Positions 33,504 through 46,300 of a stretch of 64,000 nt of DNA are shown here, piece after piece. A program made the translations under genes and the position numbers. The number at the start of each line of letters is the position of its first letter. Position 1 is the stretch's first letter. Source of the DNA: Henckelia pumila (Eukaryota; Streptophyta; Magnoliopsida; Lamiales; Gesneriaceae); NCBI RefSeq assembly GCF_033568475.1, contig NC_133122.1:69897442-69961441 (forward strand), read 5' to 3'. Below the pieces are notes generated by a model. The model saw only the letters and a list, made by a program, of their open reading frames with translations. It was not told the DNA's origin and did no database searches.

Positions 33504-36500
33504 TTTATTGGTATCAGAGCATATACATGCAAGAGACTTGGGATATAGACTTTGGGTTATCCTTATAGGATGGATGAGACCTTGGAAGAGGTGATGATGC
33601 GGCAATTAGTTTGCCCACAGACTATCATCATCGGCAGGATTTCTAAAGATTTGGCTTATGGGATTCCAGCAAGTACGGACAGGAGTAATGGATCGTGTCC
33701 AAGTTTTCAAGACTTTTACTCATGTGGATCCTAGCTTTGGATCGATTACCAGATGCCAGAGGTAGGGCCAGAGCATTGAATGGGACGCACTTGATGCTTG
33801 CATCTGTACAGTCCATACCATGAAGACACTACTCTGAAGATTCTCCACTAGTAGTTGGAGAGATTGTTAGATAGACCTTCACCAAAGAATGTCTCGAGTG
33901 CCTAAAGCATGATAGGTTTCGAGAGTGAGGTCTTTAACCTCATGCAGTACATGGTTTTGCCGGTATGCTGGTATCGATGCGTTCGATGGGCACACGGGAA
34001 ACTTCATGTTCAAAAGCATGATATGAATACAAGAAGAACGCTGATGGTAGATCGTGAGCGAGAGGGGTCGACTGACATGCACTGACACAGAGCATAGCTG
34101 ATTAGCTATCACGAGCCATTTCTCCGGAGTTCTTCGTAGGAGGACATGTAGAGAGACTTGGTCGGGAGTATGCTTGTATCGATGCGTGTGTTGATTAGAA
34201 GCTTCATGCTTAAGAAACAAAGACTAGTACGATGATTTTAATACTGTATCGTTGTAGTTGTAAACAGTATTTCAGTTGTAATGAATCATCATACTTTAGT
34301 TGTATCATTTCAAGTTCGATTGTACATTTCACTGTAATTGAATAATGTATGTATTACATGGGATTGTAATTGAGAAATTGTACATAAATGAAAGCAATGA
34401 TACATGTTTTATTTATCCAGCAATTTGTGAATGATTGCGAGTGATTTTGCTAGGATTGGCATTGTTTTAGTTGATTAGTGTTCAACTGTGGTAAACTCAT
34501 GGGATTTGAGTGGGCCGACTGTGACAGTGTGATTTGTGGTTAGTCTGGGCGTTTTCCTAGGATTTACCTAGTTGGTCGGTGGACTAAGTTAGTGCCAGCG
34601 ATGAGTGGACTCATCTGGAGGCATTAAGGGTATTGTTCGGTTTAGAACATTTGGACTTTGTTCTAGGTTGTTTCCTTGAGAACAGTAGGCTGTCTAACCT
34701 TTGGTAGGTATAGACTTGTGATGATGGGTTTTCATAGGGATACCAGGTCCGATATATGCCGAGAGTTGTGGACTATAACCAGGACTAGACGTGATGGGGC
34801 GTGACCCTATGCCAGTGCTACTCTGGGAGTCCTTGTACTTCAGAGGTTACCTGGGAGCCTTGTGCTTCAGGAGATGGCGGTGGGAAGGCTACTCAGTCTA
34901 GGGATTTGGTGACAGTCATGACGAGGTATGACCTTGGATTAGATATCAGGTTTGATATCGATGGTTTGATATCATCTGGTGTGCCAGAGCTATAGTTTGA
35001 GTATTCTACTGTAGGAACCCGTCGTGGAGGGATTTCCTTGACGAGTGTGTACCTTGAGAAAGATAGGTTTTAACCTTTGGGTTACTGCTAGACGTGTGGA
35101 TCTAGTAAGTGGACGGGTTTTCTACCAGCGATGTTAGTCTTTCATCAGTAATGGGGTTGTATCAGACGCTATGGATTGTATAAGACTAATTGAGGCATGA
35201 GGGAAGCGTGATGCCAGTATACACTTGGCAGTGATTCCAGGTGGGACATGGTGGTAGGCTACCTCGGTCTTAATTTGTTGAACAATCTTAGCGAGGGATA
35301 TAATCAAGATTGTGTCCGAAGATTGTGGAAATCTTGGAGATTCTTTAGTTATTCTTCTTGGACTTGACAAGCCGTGGTGTTCATTCTGAATGAACGAGGT
35401 AAGGATAGTGAGTCCAGTGGTTGCGCTAAGTACTGTCTGATATTTTCAGAGGTTGAGCGTAGGATTCTCCATGGGATGGAAATGGGCTTAGTTTATCTTG
35501 ATGTTTGCCTTGGGTGAACAAGACAACAATTAGTAGTGCTAAGATGGCACGGGATCTGTGCTAGTGACTACTAGTGGTTATTGGGTAACTCTGTCAGAGT
35601 TAGGATGATTAAGTTCAGAATACGAAGCAGCGGTTAGTAGTGCTGAAAAGGCGCAAGACTTGTGCCAAGTAGACTACTTATGTACTGTGATCTGACACTG
35701 TTTGGAAATGGTTCCTTGTGGCAGCTAAGTCATGGTTATTGACCGAGCCATGTAAGTTGGATGATCAGTGGTGGTCTGATCTGATAAGTGCAAGATTAAT
35801 TAGATCGACGAATTCGATTGGTTGAGCCAATCAGGGTTGATCAGGACGTAGAAATTAAGAAATACTTGGGATAGTATTTTGTCGAGTAATGCTTATGGGA
35901 TGAGTACTGAATACCATCTCAGATAAATCGGAGATTTGAGTTATTTAGTCTCAATGATCGCCAATAATGAATCTTCGGGGATTGCTATAATCGGAAACGA
36001 TTGCAAGTAGACTTGTATAATCAAGTTAGGTGCTAACTTGACAGTGGAGACAAGCAAGTGAGTTGGTAGTTTCCAGTATAGTGCATTCTTGTTAAGAAAG
36101 AAGCTGATATTGATTCAATCAATTGCTTAGTGATAGCAATAGGTCAGAAAAGGATCATGTTATTGTTTCATGTGAGAGTGTTCCATTGAACAACAATAGT
36201 GGATATTGTTGACCGGACATTTCGGTTAAGTGAGGGCATCTATGTATACCCTTGTATTTGGATCCGACGAGTAGTTGGGAATGCTAATGGACATTAGCAA
36301 GGAGACATCAGTTGTCTGATCTGTGTGACATTAGTTGGGATCTAATTCTCGAGATCCAGCAGGTTGTGTCACTAATCTTTCAGCGAGTGATGTGCGATAT
36401 GTGACTGAGATAGTCAAGGATCGACTTAATAGCCAACAAGGTTTGCCTTTGGGATAGAAGATTTTGCAAGATCGTGACGGATCAAAATTGTTTTTTCGAA

Positions 36501-37774
36501 TCAGTGAGTCACATCTATGCGGATTGTTTTGTCAAGAATATTACGCGTTAGTAACAAATGACAATCAGAGACGCATTGTGTGGCAAGTTACTTCGAGCAC
36601 AAGTATTTCTCAGGATTGACTAGGGAATCAACGAGTTAGATCATTCAGTGCTGAGACTGATGCGTTCGGCAAGGGAGCGATTTGACTATTGAGAATCTGT
36701 TGGGATTTAGTTCCAGGATCAGTATGTTCAAACCTTGGGAGATTGGTTTGAGCTGATGGTATTATCAGAGACTCTAAGTTGAGTTATACCAGGTGCAATG
36801 ACTGTCGAGTTTCGAGACGAAATAGGAAGAATTTCCATATGTCTGTGCACTGTGGAATGTCCCAGTCGAGCATATTGGTGGGAACTTGCCTTAGTCTTGA
36901 TGTGTGTACAGTGATTGCGAGTATGTATAACTAACCAGAGGATGTTCATCGATTAAATTCATGAGGTGAATGACCTATTATCGAGATGATGTAAATCATC
37001 AGAGGCGTAATGACTTCTATTGCAATGTATGCGTGACTTCGTAGGCCAATGGCTAGGAGATGATTTAGCGTCATGAATTTCAAGTGATGATAGTTATCAT
37101 CAGGGCACAGTGTTGAGGTTATACTAAGAAACGTGGATAGCAGAATGTACTAGAGATGATGGTTTAAGTTCCCAGTATTCCTTGGAAAGCCGGTTGTGTT
37201 TCAGGGAGAGTGGGGAGGGTAACCAGCCTAGGGAACATTGCGAGCAGTTACGTTGAAGTATAGACTTGAATCCACTGGATTATCTTAAAGCGAGATTCAT
37301 GTTAGAATGTGTCAGCACAATATTGGGATTAGTGTTTTCCTAACTAGAGGTGTTGAGCACCGAGAACTTTTGGAACCATTAGATGGTTAGTTTTGATTAG
37401 TGATTCGACGAATGCAGTAAAACCGGTCAAGTTATGACTTGGTCTTCGTCGGTATAAGATTTCCTTTGAGACGATGATCTTGATCAAGCGGGTATTGTAT
37501 CCTTCGTGGTCAGGAAGATCGTGGTCCGAGTGAAAGAAGTGTCGGTGTTACGATACGCTAGCGCAAGGGAAGTTCGATTGTCGACCAGTAGCGCAGAAAT
37601 TTTCAGCTGGGAAAATGTTAATACAGTTCAGCATTAATGAAGCTTGCAGAGAATTCGACGGGAGTCTGAGTGTGTCGGAGGATATTTCGACCAGACACTC
37701 GAGCAAGGGTTTCTGGTACGTTCTCGAGGTATTACCTTAGATTTCGAGGACGAAATCTTTTAAGGGGGGGAGAA
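33504..37774 (+). other. Non-coding interior of B with repeated modules
   Basis: 4.27 kb without a recognisable retroviral domain; the longest ORF (113 codons, minus strand) looks fortuitous. The first 350 bp resemble the starts of the E and G interiors (gtggatc... and gaagattctccac... segments). A module with ATGCCAGT, CTTCAGG, GGAAGGCTACTCAGTCT-like and CAGTCATGACGAGGTATGACC-like blocks occurs at about 34799-35048, again diverged at 35207-35375, and partly at 37170-37290. A separate 105-bp periodic pair starts at 35526 and 35631 (TTAGTAGTGCT...). It ends with ATTTCGAGGACGAAAT and a G-rich polypurine tract. Confidence 0.7.
33509..33520 (+). other. B primer-binding site (tRNA-iMet type)
   Basis: TGGTATCAGAGC begins five bases after the end of the 5' LTR of B. 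Confidence 0.9.
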
Positions 37775-39235
37775 TGTAGTAACCCGTATCCAGAATTAGC
37801 GATTAATGATTATATTAATCGAGTAATCATGTTTAGATTAAGTAAAACATGATTAAGGAAATTCCAAATGGGTTAACGGAGTCCAGAAATGGATTCAGGA
37901 CACTCGAAAGTAGCCGAAAAGGTCCCGAAGGTCCGGAGGGTTCAGAAGCTCTGAACCAAGTCAGGAGGCTCCGAACTAGATCGAAGGATCCGAACTCAGG
38001 ATCGGAGGCTCCGATCGAGATCGAAAGCTCCGTCGGCAAGATCGGACGTTCCGATCGGGACCAGGGCACACGTCATCGCTTATGTCAGCAAGGTGACATC
38101 ATGGCTGACATAATATTGGGCGATCGGACGCTCCGAAGGTGGGATCGGAGGTTCCGATCGTGTATGGACGTTCCGAACCAGGTTCGGAGGCTCCGAACTT
38201 CGTCTATAAATAGGGGGCCGAGATTTCATTTTCAAGTGCACCTTTCCCTCTCTTCTCTCTGATTCCTAAGCCTTATAACTCAGATCTAGGGAGTTCTAGG
38301 CATCTTATTGGGAATCCGGAAGTGGCATAGCGATCCCGACGTCGAGGCGAAGAATTGCCTAAGTTTTGAGGCAATTGTCATCAGCGGGCTGACGATGGAC
38401 GCAGGTATAGCTATGGTCTCCTTAAATTATTTAGGATTATGCAATAGCTTAGTTAAGGCTTTTAGAGCTTAATTATTGATGCATGGGTATTTGCATTGTA
38501 GAGCTGATATAGGCTTGGAACCTAGAGCGGGACTGCTAGGAACTGCCTGTAGTAAGGTACGTAAGTACAGACTGAGATAGCCAGCGGGTTTTGCATGATT
38601 ATATGTTGCATTTGTGTGTCATATTATTATGCAGCATGTGCATATCATATTGTGTCTCTCCATCTTGTGAGATGAGCTACGTAGGGCCGCTCAGCCCTGT
38701 CTGGATGGTTGATGTCTAGTGCTCAGTGACTGACGGGTCATGGGTAGTTAGCATCTGGGGACACAGTCCACGTCCTGTAGGAATGAGCAGTGTACGCAGG
38801 GTTTGCTCCCAGGGTTGTACCACTCATGTCCTAGGCGCCTTTACTGAGCAGTTATATACAGTTATCCCAGATATGGATACCCTATCATTTTCATGCATCA
38901 TATTTGTATGTTTTACCCAGTGCTTTCGTATTGAGCTTAGAGCTCACGTCCAGTCTTTTTTGTGTATTTGAACACCCCATTCGACGGGGCAGGTGTAGGT
39001 GCAGGATTGAGCACCAGGAGCTTGGAGTAGCCAGTGACCAGTGAAGACAGCAGGATTGGCTGTAGGTTTTGCCTTTAGGCTATTTATTCGATTTGGTTGT
39101 ATAAATCGAATTGGTTTAACCGGTTGTATTCTGCCGGTCTGTTTTTATTTAAGTCTTCCGCAGCGATTTATTTAATGCATGTTTAATTATGCTCTTAACT
39201 CTGATTAGGTAGCGGATCCGGACAGGGTCGCTACA
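37775..39235 (+). repeat. 3' LTR of B
   Basis: 1461 bp, TGTAGTAACCCG...GTCGCTACA, with TATAAATA at 38205-38212 and the same upstream palindrome array (37905-38200). It is preceded by a run of seven G in the polypurine tract and followed by T1 gag-side sequence. Confidence 0.92.
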
Positions 39236-39240
39236 TTTCT

Positions 39241-40315
39241 CCTGGTTAAGCGCAAAGATCTGACCCTGGGTACGTGGCCTCAAAGAAGAATGACCCCGAG
39301 AAGGAGTCTGAGTAGGCTGTCTCTGAGACTGCTGCGGATGCTGGCGCTGCTACAAATACTGCTGCTGAAAAGGTGGCTGCTATTACTGAGGTGGCTGAAC
39401 AGATGCCTGAGAACCTCCGGAACCACTCGCTTCCCCAATCAGCATAGGACAATCTCTCTTCATGTGACCCTCCTGGCCACACTGGAAACATGCAGTGGTC
39501 GATCGACCACACTGTCCTGGCGGATGCCTGCGTCGGCATTGAGTACACCAGTTCGGTCTCTGTCCACCAAAACGATGTACCCCACCGGATCCAGAGGAAG
39601 AAGAAGTACCTCCTGGCTTCTTAAAGGACTGTCCTCTCGGACCCAAAGCACTAGCACTCGCTGATTTGGAAGAAGAAGAGAAAAGTCCCCTATTCCTCCG
39701 AATACTGTCCTCGGCCTGGCGACAACGGTCCACCAAATCTTCGTAAGTCCCATCGCCGCCCACAGAAACCATACGATGAATGTCAGGATTCAAACCCTGA
39801 AGGAAATGATCAAACTTCGCCATAGAACTATCAGCAATATGAGGACAAAAGGGTAGCAGATCAAAGAAATTCTGCTGATACTCCTTGATCGTCATCGTCC
39901 CCTGTCGCAAACTCAACAACTCGCTGGCTTTCGCCTGACGAAGAGCTGGAGGAAAATAAAATCTCTGATAGGCAGTACGGAACTCAACCCAAGTAGCTGC
40001 ACCTCTAGCTGCTATGAACGGTGCGGAAGTAGATCTCCACCACTTCCTCGCTCTGCCCTCAAGCATAAAGGCAAGAATCTCCATCCTATCCTCAACCGTG
40101 CAACGGAACTCCTGGAAGCACTGCTCCATCCTCTCCATCCAATCCTCCGCCTCTTCAGCTGTCTCACCACCCGTCAAAGGCTTCGGGCTAACTTCCTTGA
40201 ATCTACGCATGCTTACTCGCTTGCGCTCCTCGGGCTGTCCTCGATGTCTACGATCATCTGGATCGCCCCAACGACCGCCGTCTACGCTACCGTGACTCTC
40301 GTCGTAATCTGCCAT
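39241..40315 (-). pseudogene. T1 gag
   Basis: 310 codons are open from the ATG at 40315 to 39383, then the same frame continues through a Gln/Pro-rich linker with three stops (two adjacent near 39380, one near 39350), each CAA/CAG-to-TAA/TAG compatible, up to the B insertion. The capsid part has Glu-Glu-Ala-Glu-Asp-Trp-Met and Ala-Arg-Lys-Trp-Trp. Two zinc knuckles lie near the C-terminus: Cys-Thr-Gln-Cys...His...Cys and Cys-Phe-Gln-Cys-Gly...His...Cys. Gag would form the cytoplasmic particle that packages element RNA. Confidence 0.85.
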
Positions 40316-40376
40316 CTGTTACATAAAAACAGATAATTACTTAATCCGCTTTACGATATTCCCAGTGCAATGCGTC

Positions 40377-40388
40377 GCTCTGATACCA
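40377..40388 (-). other. T1 primer-binding site (tRNA-iMet type)
   Basis: The minus strand reads TGGTATCAGAGC four bases inside the 5' LTR, the usual initiator-methionine tRNA priming sequence of plant chromoviruses. Confidence 0.9.
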
Positions 40389-40392
40389 AAAA

Positions 40393-41907
40393 TGTAGTGA
40401 CCCAACCCGGATCCACTAACTAATCAGAGTTATAGAAAACGCGCACGCAATAAAAGCCTAAAGCGTAAAGAGCGGATAATTAAAATACAACAAATCCAAT
40501 CGGCAGAATACAACCGACGTTATCACAATTGTATAAATACTGTTATACAACCAAATCGAAGGTTCAGGGTAAATAAATCCCTACCCTCTACAACCTCGCA
40601 CTCCCCAAGCTCAATCCTGCTGAGAGCCACCTGGACCATCCAGCCTCAAACCTGCCCCGCCACAAGGTACACAATACCCTAACAAAGGGGCGTGAGCTAG
40701 AACGCTCAATACAAAGCAATGATATAAATACAAATATGTGCACACAGATGATTTAAAACTCAAGTGAAAATACTTGCTCATGGCACCGGGAATATATAGC
40801 ACCGGCTAGAGAGCTACTCCGCGGGGTACTCGTATATTCCATATCAGGGCTGAGCCAACCCCATCCTGACCCGAATCCAAAACAGGATATGAGTCCCATA
40901 TGAAAACTTTCATACCTGACTCGAGTCCAAAATGAGATCATCGTTCCCTATGGAGACTGTCAATGACTCACATCTCTCCGGATGCAGTCATACGTAAAAT
41001 CATATATGTGCTAAGGCGATAACACATGCTAAAACATGATAAAACATATAGCACATACTCATGCAACATATAAGCAAATATATCATGTCGGCTATCTCGG
41101 TCAGTACTTATGTACCTCTAACACTGCTGGTCAAACCTAGCTCTGCTGGTCTAGACTCCAAGCCTACTAGTCCAGTCTACTAGCTACTACAATGAAAATA
41201 TCCATGCATCAACAATTAAGCTCTAAAAGCCTTAACTAAGCTATTGCATACTCCTAAATATTTTTAGGATGCCAAAGCTATACCTGCGTCCGTCGTTAGC
41301 CCTTTGCTGAAGATAGCCTCAAAACTAGGCCGTAGCTCCGCGACGACGTCTAGATCACTAAGACACTTTCGGATTCCCCATAGGATGCCTAGATCTTCCT
41401 AGATCTGAGTTAGAAGGCTTAGGAATTGAGAGAGAAGAGAGGAGATTGGTATGAGAAAATGAATTCTCGGACCCTTTATTTATAGGCAACGTTCGGGCCG
41501 TCCGAACTCAGCTTCGGGCCCTTCGAACTGGTTCGGATCCTCCGATCATGACTTCGGATCGTCCAAACACGATCGGACCGTCCGATCCTTACTTCGGGTC
41601 TTTCGAAGTCACATCAGTGATGTCATCCATGACGTCACCTTGCTGACGTAGTTGATGACGTAAGCCCTAACCCTGTTCAGATCCTCCGATCCCACCGACG
41701 GAGCCTCCGATCCTCTTCGGATCCTCCGAACTTCAGTTCGGAGCGTCCGAACCTCCCGAGCCATGCCCACCATGTTCGAGTATCCTGGATCTATTTCTGA
41801 AGTCCGTTATCCCATCAGGAACTTACATAATCATGTTTTACTTAATCTAATCATGATCACGTGATTAATTACTCATTAATCACTAATTAGAAATTCGGGT
41901 TATTACA
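40393..41907 (-). repeat. 5' LTR of T1
   Basis: 1515 bp, the same length as its partner. TATAAATA is at 41484-41477 on the minus strand, with the palindrome array at about 41490-41770. It is followed inward by ATTTT and the initiator-Met tRNA priming motif. Confidence 0.9.
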
Positions 41908-42511
41908 ATAACGCAATCAATTACTTGAATCACGCCTTGATCTTCTTGAATTTGATGAATTTGATGAAGAACGCATTGAATTTCGCCTTAATCTTCGTTG
42001 ATTTATTTGAACTTCTTGAAGATGACTTGAGAGAGAAATATTAAATTCTTATACTCTTTTTCTTCAGTCTTCTGTGTTGTGTCTTTTTTTTGTTGGTCAT
42101 CTGCCCCCTATTTATAGCTGAATGATGCAAATTCCTACCATTTTGATTTGATGAGTTGTCACAATTTGATTGGCTCCTCATGATTCATTTGGTGATTATC
42201 TTCCATTAATCACAATATTTGATTTTAAATTCTAAAAATATTAGTATTTTCTTCCATTTGATTCAAGATTTGATTTGAAATACTAAAAATATTAGTATTT
42301 CATTCTATTTATTGCAAGATGCAATCTTGATTTTAAAATCTTGATTTGATTACAAAATATATTAAAATATCAATTAATTAACTATTTATTTTTTGTAGGA
42401 ATTTAATTTCCAATAAATAAATAGTCAATTATTTTTTATTTATATTTAATATATATATACTTCTTTTGGTATTTTCCATAAATTTAGGCCAGACAAATTT
42501 AATTGTCTACA
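41908..42511 (-). repeat. Tat 5' LTR, outer part, with ATAAC target copy at 41908-41912
   Basis: On the minus strand it begins TGTAGACAATTAAATTTG at 42511. It has a TATA box, CTATAAATAGG, over 42107-42117 (TATAAATA at 42109-42116) and then runs into T1. With the inner part the LTR is about 950 bp. Unlike the other LTRs here, it has no GC-rich palindrome array upstream of its TATA box. Confidence 0.75.
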
Positions 42512-43387
42512 GTCATGAGCCTGCAAAGTTACAACATGGATACGCCAATATAAGAATTCATTTGGATAGTGGAAAGATGATCACTTAGGTGTTCATGTAT
42601 GTTTTGAAATGGTCAGTTAAACTGGTACAAGTTTGGTGCTCAATGACTATTTGCAACTATTTGTCTGAGGTAAATACATATGTTATAACCCGTGATGGGG
42701 AGCTAAATATTCTTTTGCATAAAGAACGAATTGGAATTGTTCAATTTTTAGTAGACTGATAAGATGAGTATAGTACTCAGATATTTAGTTCTCAGGAATG
42801 ATTTGCAGTAATTCTGAGACTTCAGTGTCAGAAATTGATCTAGCAAGCGTTTGAATTTTAATGGATACTAACAGGATAACATCAAGTGTTTAGACATGGA
42901 AAAAGGATAGCAGCTGAGATCTAAGGTTATCTGGTCCAGCGGGATTATTGTCACCAATTTTCCGGAATGTCTATTGGATGCTTTAGATCATTGATATGTT
43001 AGATTCGATGAGATCGATTCAAGGGATTTGCTAGGTTGTATTGGTTTTAGGACTTTCCAAAGAAGGATAAAACAGTTTTGTTCAACTAGTAGCGCAAGTC
43101 ATAATTCATCAAAGGAGTTATTATCCATGGCAGGATAATCAGTATTCTCATTTCAGGTGTTATCTCAAGTTATGAGATAGATATCAATATATATTGGCAC
43201 TGAGGAGGCCACTTGGGAACTTGAGAGTCGTATGCGTACAGATTATCCAGAGCTATTTTGAATTGTTGTATTTTCAGATTGTAACTTGTAAAATGAATCA
43301 GTTTGAATAAAAGATGTTTATTCAGTATTTTACTGCATTCAGTACTTAAGATTGTTCAAGGACGAAATATCTTAAGTAGGGGGAGAA

Positions 43388-46300
43388 TGTAGTAGCCCGG
43401 TTCTATTTTACAAGATTAAGTGATTAAACATGCTAGAAAATGACATATAATTTTAAAAGTGTCAAAACATTTTTAAGGAGTCCTTATTTGGTAAAAATAA
43501 ATGGAAAATCAGATCCGGAACGTCCGAAAATGGTAGGGTAGGTCCCGGGGGTCCAAAAATGAGTTCAGAAGGACCAAAACAGTTCGGAGCATACGGACCA
43601 GTTCGGGCCCTCCGAACCACTTCGGGCCATCCGAACCCAGTTCGGCCATCCAAACTCAGCAGAGCCCAGGTGTCAAAATGGCTCGGACAAGTGGCAGTTC
43701 GGACCATCCGAACCCAGTTCGTACCGTCCGAACTCTGCCTATAAATAAGGGTTCGAATTCCTCATTTTGAAGTGCAATTTTTCCTCTTCTCTCCCGGTAA
43801 TCGCTCTATTTAAGGGCTTCGGGACTCTTTCTTTAAGAGTTGGAGTAGGAAATAGTATATTTTTATAGCGGACAGTGTCTGCAGTAGCAGCCAGGTGGCG
43901 GAGCTCTGGCGAGGCGTCCAGGGGTCGTAGCTAGGCTATGCCCAGACTCTGGGGCATGCGTCATCAGCGGGCTGACGACGGACGCAGGTATAGCTCTGAC
44001 TCCTTATAGTAAATAGGGAGTATGTTATAGTCTAGTTAAAACTTTTAGAATAAAGTGATAATGCATGGATACTTTGCATTGTAGTGTGGACTGTAGGCTT
44101 GGACATAGTGCTGGTCTAGCTTGCCTAGTTTATGAGGTACGAAAGTATTATTCGAGATATCCAGATTGAGTATGCATTTATTATGTGTCTGCATGGATTA
44201 TGTGATTGCATGTTTTATATGCCTTTATATATACAGCATGTCACGACTATATGTTGCATACATGAGCATTTTGAGCCTGTATCCTTGCGATATCCGGTAT
44301 TTGGATATTTATTCTGTCAGTAGATGGTTGGACACAGAGACATGTGTTAGGTCACCAAAATCAGTTGGAAACGAATCTCGTGTTAGGTCACTGATATTTG
44401 GTTGGACACGTGTACTTGTATTAGGTCACCATCAGGGCTTCTGAGTATGTCGGTCACCTCCTGTAGCGACGGCTCAGCGTGGCACATACCAGGACCTAAG
44501 TTTGTTCTTGATCAGATATTCTTGACCTCGTGTCTTGGTACACAATTCACTTGCATACATGCACATATAATACCGTATACTCATACTCTCGTACTGAGCT
44601 TATCATGCTCACGTCCCGTACTTTGTTGTATCTAGTCACCCTATTCCATAGGGCAGGTTTGCGGCTGAATGAGGCAGATGGTTTCAGAAGAGCTTAGGCA
44701 ATTGATGACTGATCGGCTAAATCGGTATGATTAAAAATCAACTGTCAAGCGTACCAGGTCAAGTTATAATATAGTGGACAATGGTCCAGATGTCGAACCC
44801 ACAGGGACTGTATAAATATGAGTACCAAAATATATTTATTCCTACTTAATCTAGACCAATGGAGAATAGCCATTTCAGATTTTTAACTGATAATTAAAAA
44901 TTTCAATTAAAATAAACTTAATTAAAACGCAACTGGGAATTTTGGATTAAATCAAATATGAGAAAAGTTCGATCAAGGACTCGCGTAGGTACCAGACAAT
45001 TCATGTAACAAGCAGTTGATCTAAGACATCAGACTTAATCTTAATTCACGGGAATTTCTCTAATTTGTTCGAAGGTCTATTTCTAGAACAATCAAACCTA
45101 TTCAAATATTGATGAAATATTCGTAATTCTAATAAAATTTGAATGCATGAATAACTGTGTAAATTCAGTAAACACATAAACCGCATAATGAAACCGAATT
45201 CTATTTCTAGTCAGTTTTACACTATGTTGAATATCAAAGTGATCAAAACCGAAACCTCCTCTGTCGAATTGGAATCAATTAACATGCAAGCAAATAACTG
45301 GCCAGGAAATTCACAAGACCAATATAAATTCAATAAACAATAAAATCAAATCAAGTCTGAAAATCTCGAATAAACAAATCAAGTTTTATACATAAATTGT
45401 CTGGTCCAAACACGTGGCCTTGATCAAAAAATAAAACTACTCAATAAATAAATTCATGATCAAACAAGGTTTTTAATCATGAAAAGTAAAAATAAAATAA
45501 AAGAAAAGAAGAAGAAATCTTCTCCCAAGACTGGTAGCAGTAACCGCCTTGCGTCTGAAATTCTGAAATCTAGAACCCTTATTTTTCTGATAAAAGATCT
45601 ATTTATACGTCCAAAATATGTAAAAGATAATATCCTTTCCGAGCAAGAATTTTCCAAAAATAAAACTCTGGTTGCGCGGCTCGCTCAAGAAAGCACACGT
45701 CTCGCTCGAGCGAGAAACTCTCTGGCCCGAAGATTTAAATTCCCGTATCGCTCGCTCGAGCAAGCACAATGTCTCGCTCGAGCGAGACATGTTCTGTCTC
45801 AAAAAAAAATTAATTCCCACACAGACTTACGCGATTGCTCCTACCTTGCACTAACGCGCATCATCAACTCCCAATAGCACTTGAAAAGCGCTAATCTCAC
45901 TCTTCCATGCGCGTTTTCACTCTTCCTAGCGCCAAACTCAAGTGCAATCGCGCAAAAAAACTCACCAACAGCGCAACTTTCAACCTGCTCCGAGCGACAA
46001 AGTTGAAAAATTCATATCTTGAGTTCTAGCCGTCGGATCGACCTGAAATTTGGACAGCAGCTTTAAACATCTTGAACTTCATTCTGAACGATGAAGATCG
46101 GATTTGGATCTATCTAAAATTAAATTTGATTTTTTGACCAAAGCTTCTCCGTAATTCACTCTTCAACAATTCATTTTCCTACAAAATTAACCGGGAGAGT
46201 GAAATACACACACATGCACTAAAACACATAAACACACATAAAAACAATATGAATATACACAAAATAAATATAAAAATAACACAAACTAATGCATACAAAA

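Larger units (their letters stand above)
22929..39235 (+). mobile_element. B: non-autonomous (LARD-like) LTR element, split by C
   Basis: LTR copies of 1461 bp each (left one interrupted by C) begin TGTAGTAACCCG and end GTCGCTACA. A PBS (33509-33520) and polypurine tract (37765-37774) are present, but the 4.27-kb interior has no gag or pol domain. It lies in T1 between gag and protease. The flanks, AGCAG and AGAAA read on the minus strand, look like a 5-bp target duplication with two later substitutions, and the T1 reading frame makes sense across the site. Its LTRs are clearly homologous to those of T1. Confidence 0.88.
17875..41907 (-). mobile_element. T1: Tekay/Del-like chromovirus, split by element B
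   Basis: Two 1515-bp LTRs (TGTAGTGACCC...GGGTTxxTACA) are flanked by ATAAC (17870-17874 and 41908-41912). PBS next to the right LTR, gag at right, protease-RT-RNase H-integrase-chromodomain at left, and a polypurine tract next to the left LTR. Without B the element is about 7.7 kb. Sense coding keeps one frame through pol. By eye the LTRs differ by a few percent, mostly C/T and G/A, so it is older than C. Confidence 0.92.
7828..42511 (-). mobile_element. Tat-lineage Ty3/gypsy LTR retrotransposon, split by T1 and lacking its 3' LTR
   Basis: Minus-strand order from right to left: 5' LTR (42511 to 17526, interrupted), PBS, gag, protease, RT, RNase H, second RNase H, integrase, tandem repeats, antisense PMD gene. 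The second, archaeal-type RNase H and the antisense extra ORF are established Tat-lineage traits. The right LTR end borders GTCATGAGCC, and the same sequence is uninterrupted in the related element E near 58520, so this element jumped into a D copy. No 3' LTR or second target copy was found left of the PMD gene; the left end was probably lost where the viral sequence begins. Many stops and at least two frameshifts: inactive. Confidence 0.8.

Noticed and set aside
33879..34220. 113-codon minus-strand ORF in element B
   Set aside because: No motif; composition follows the surrounding non-coding sequence and no such ORF exists in G or E.
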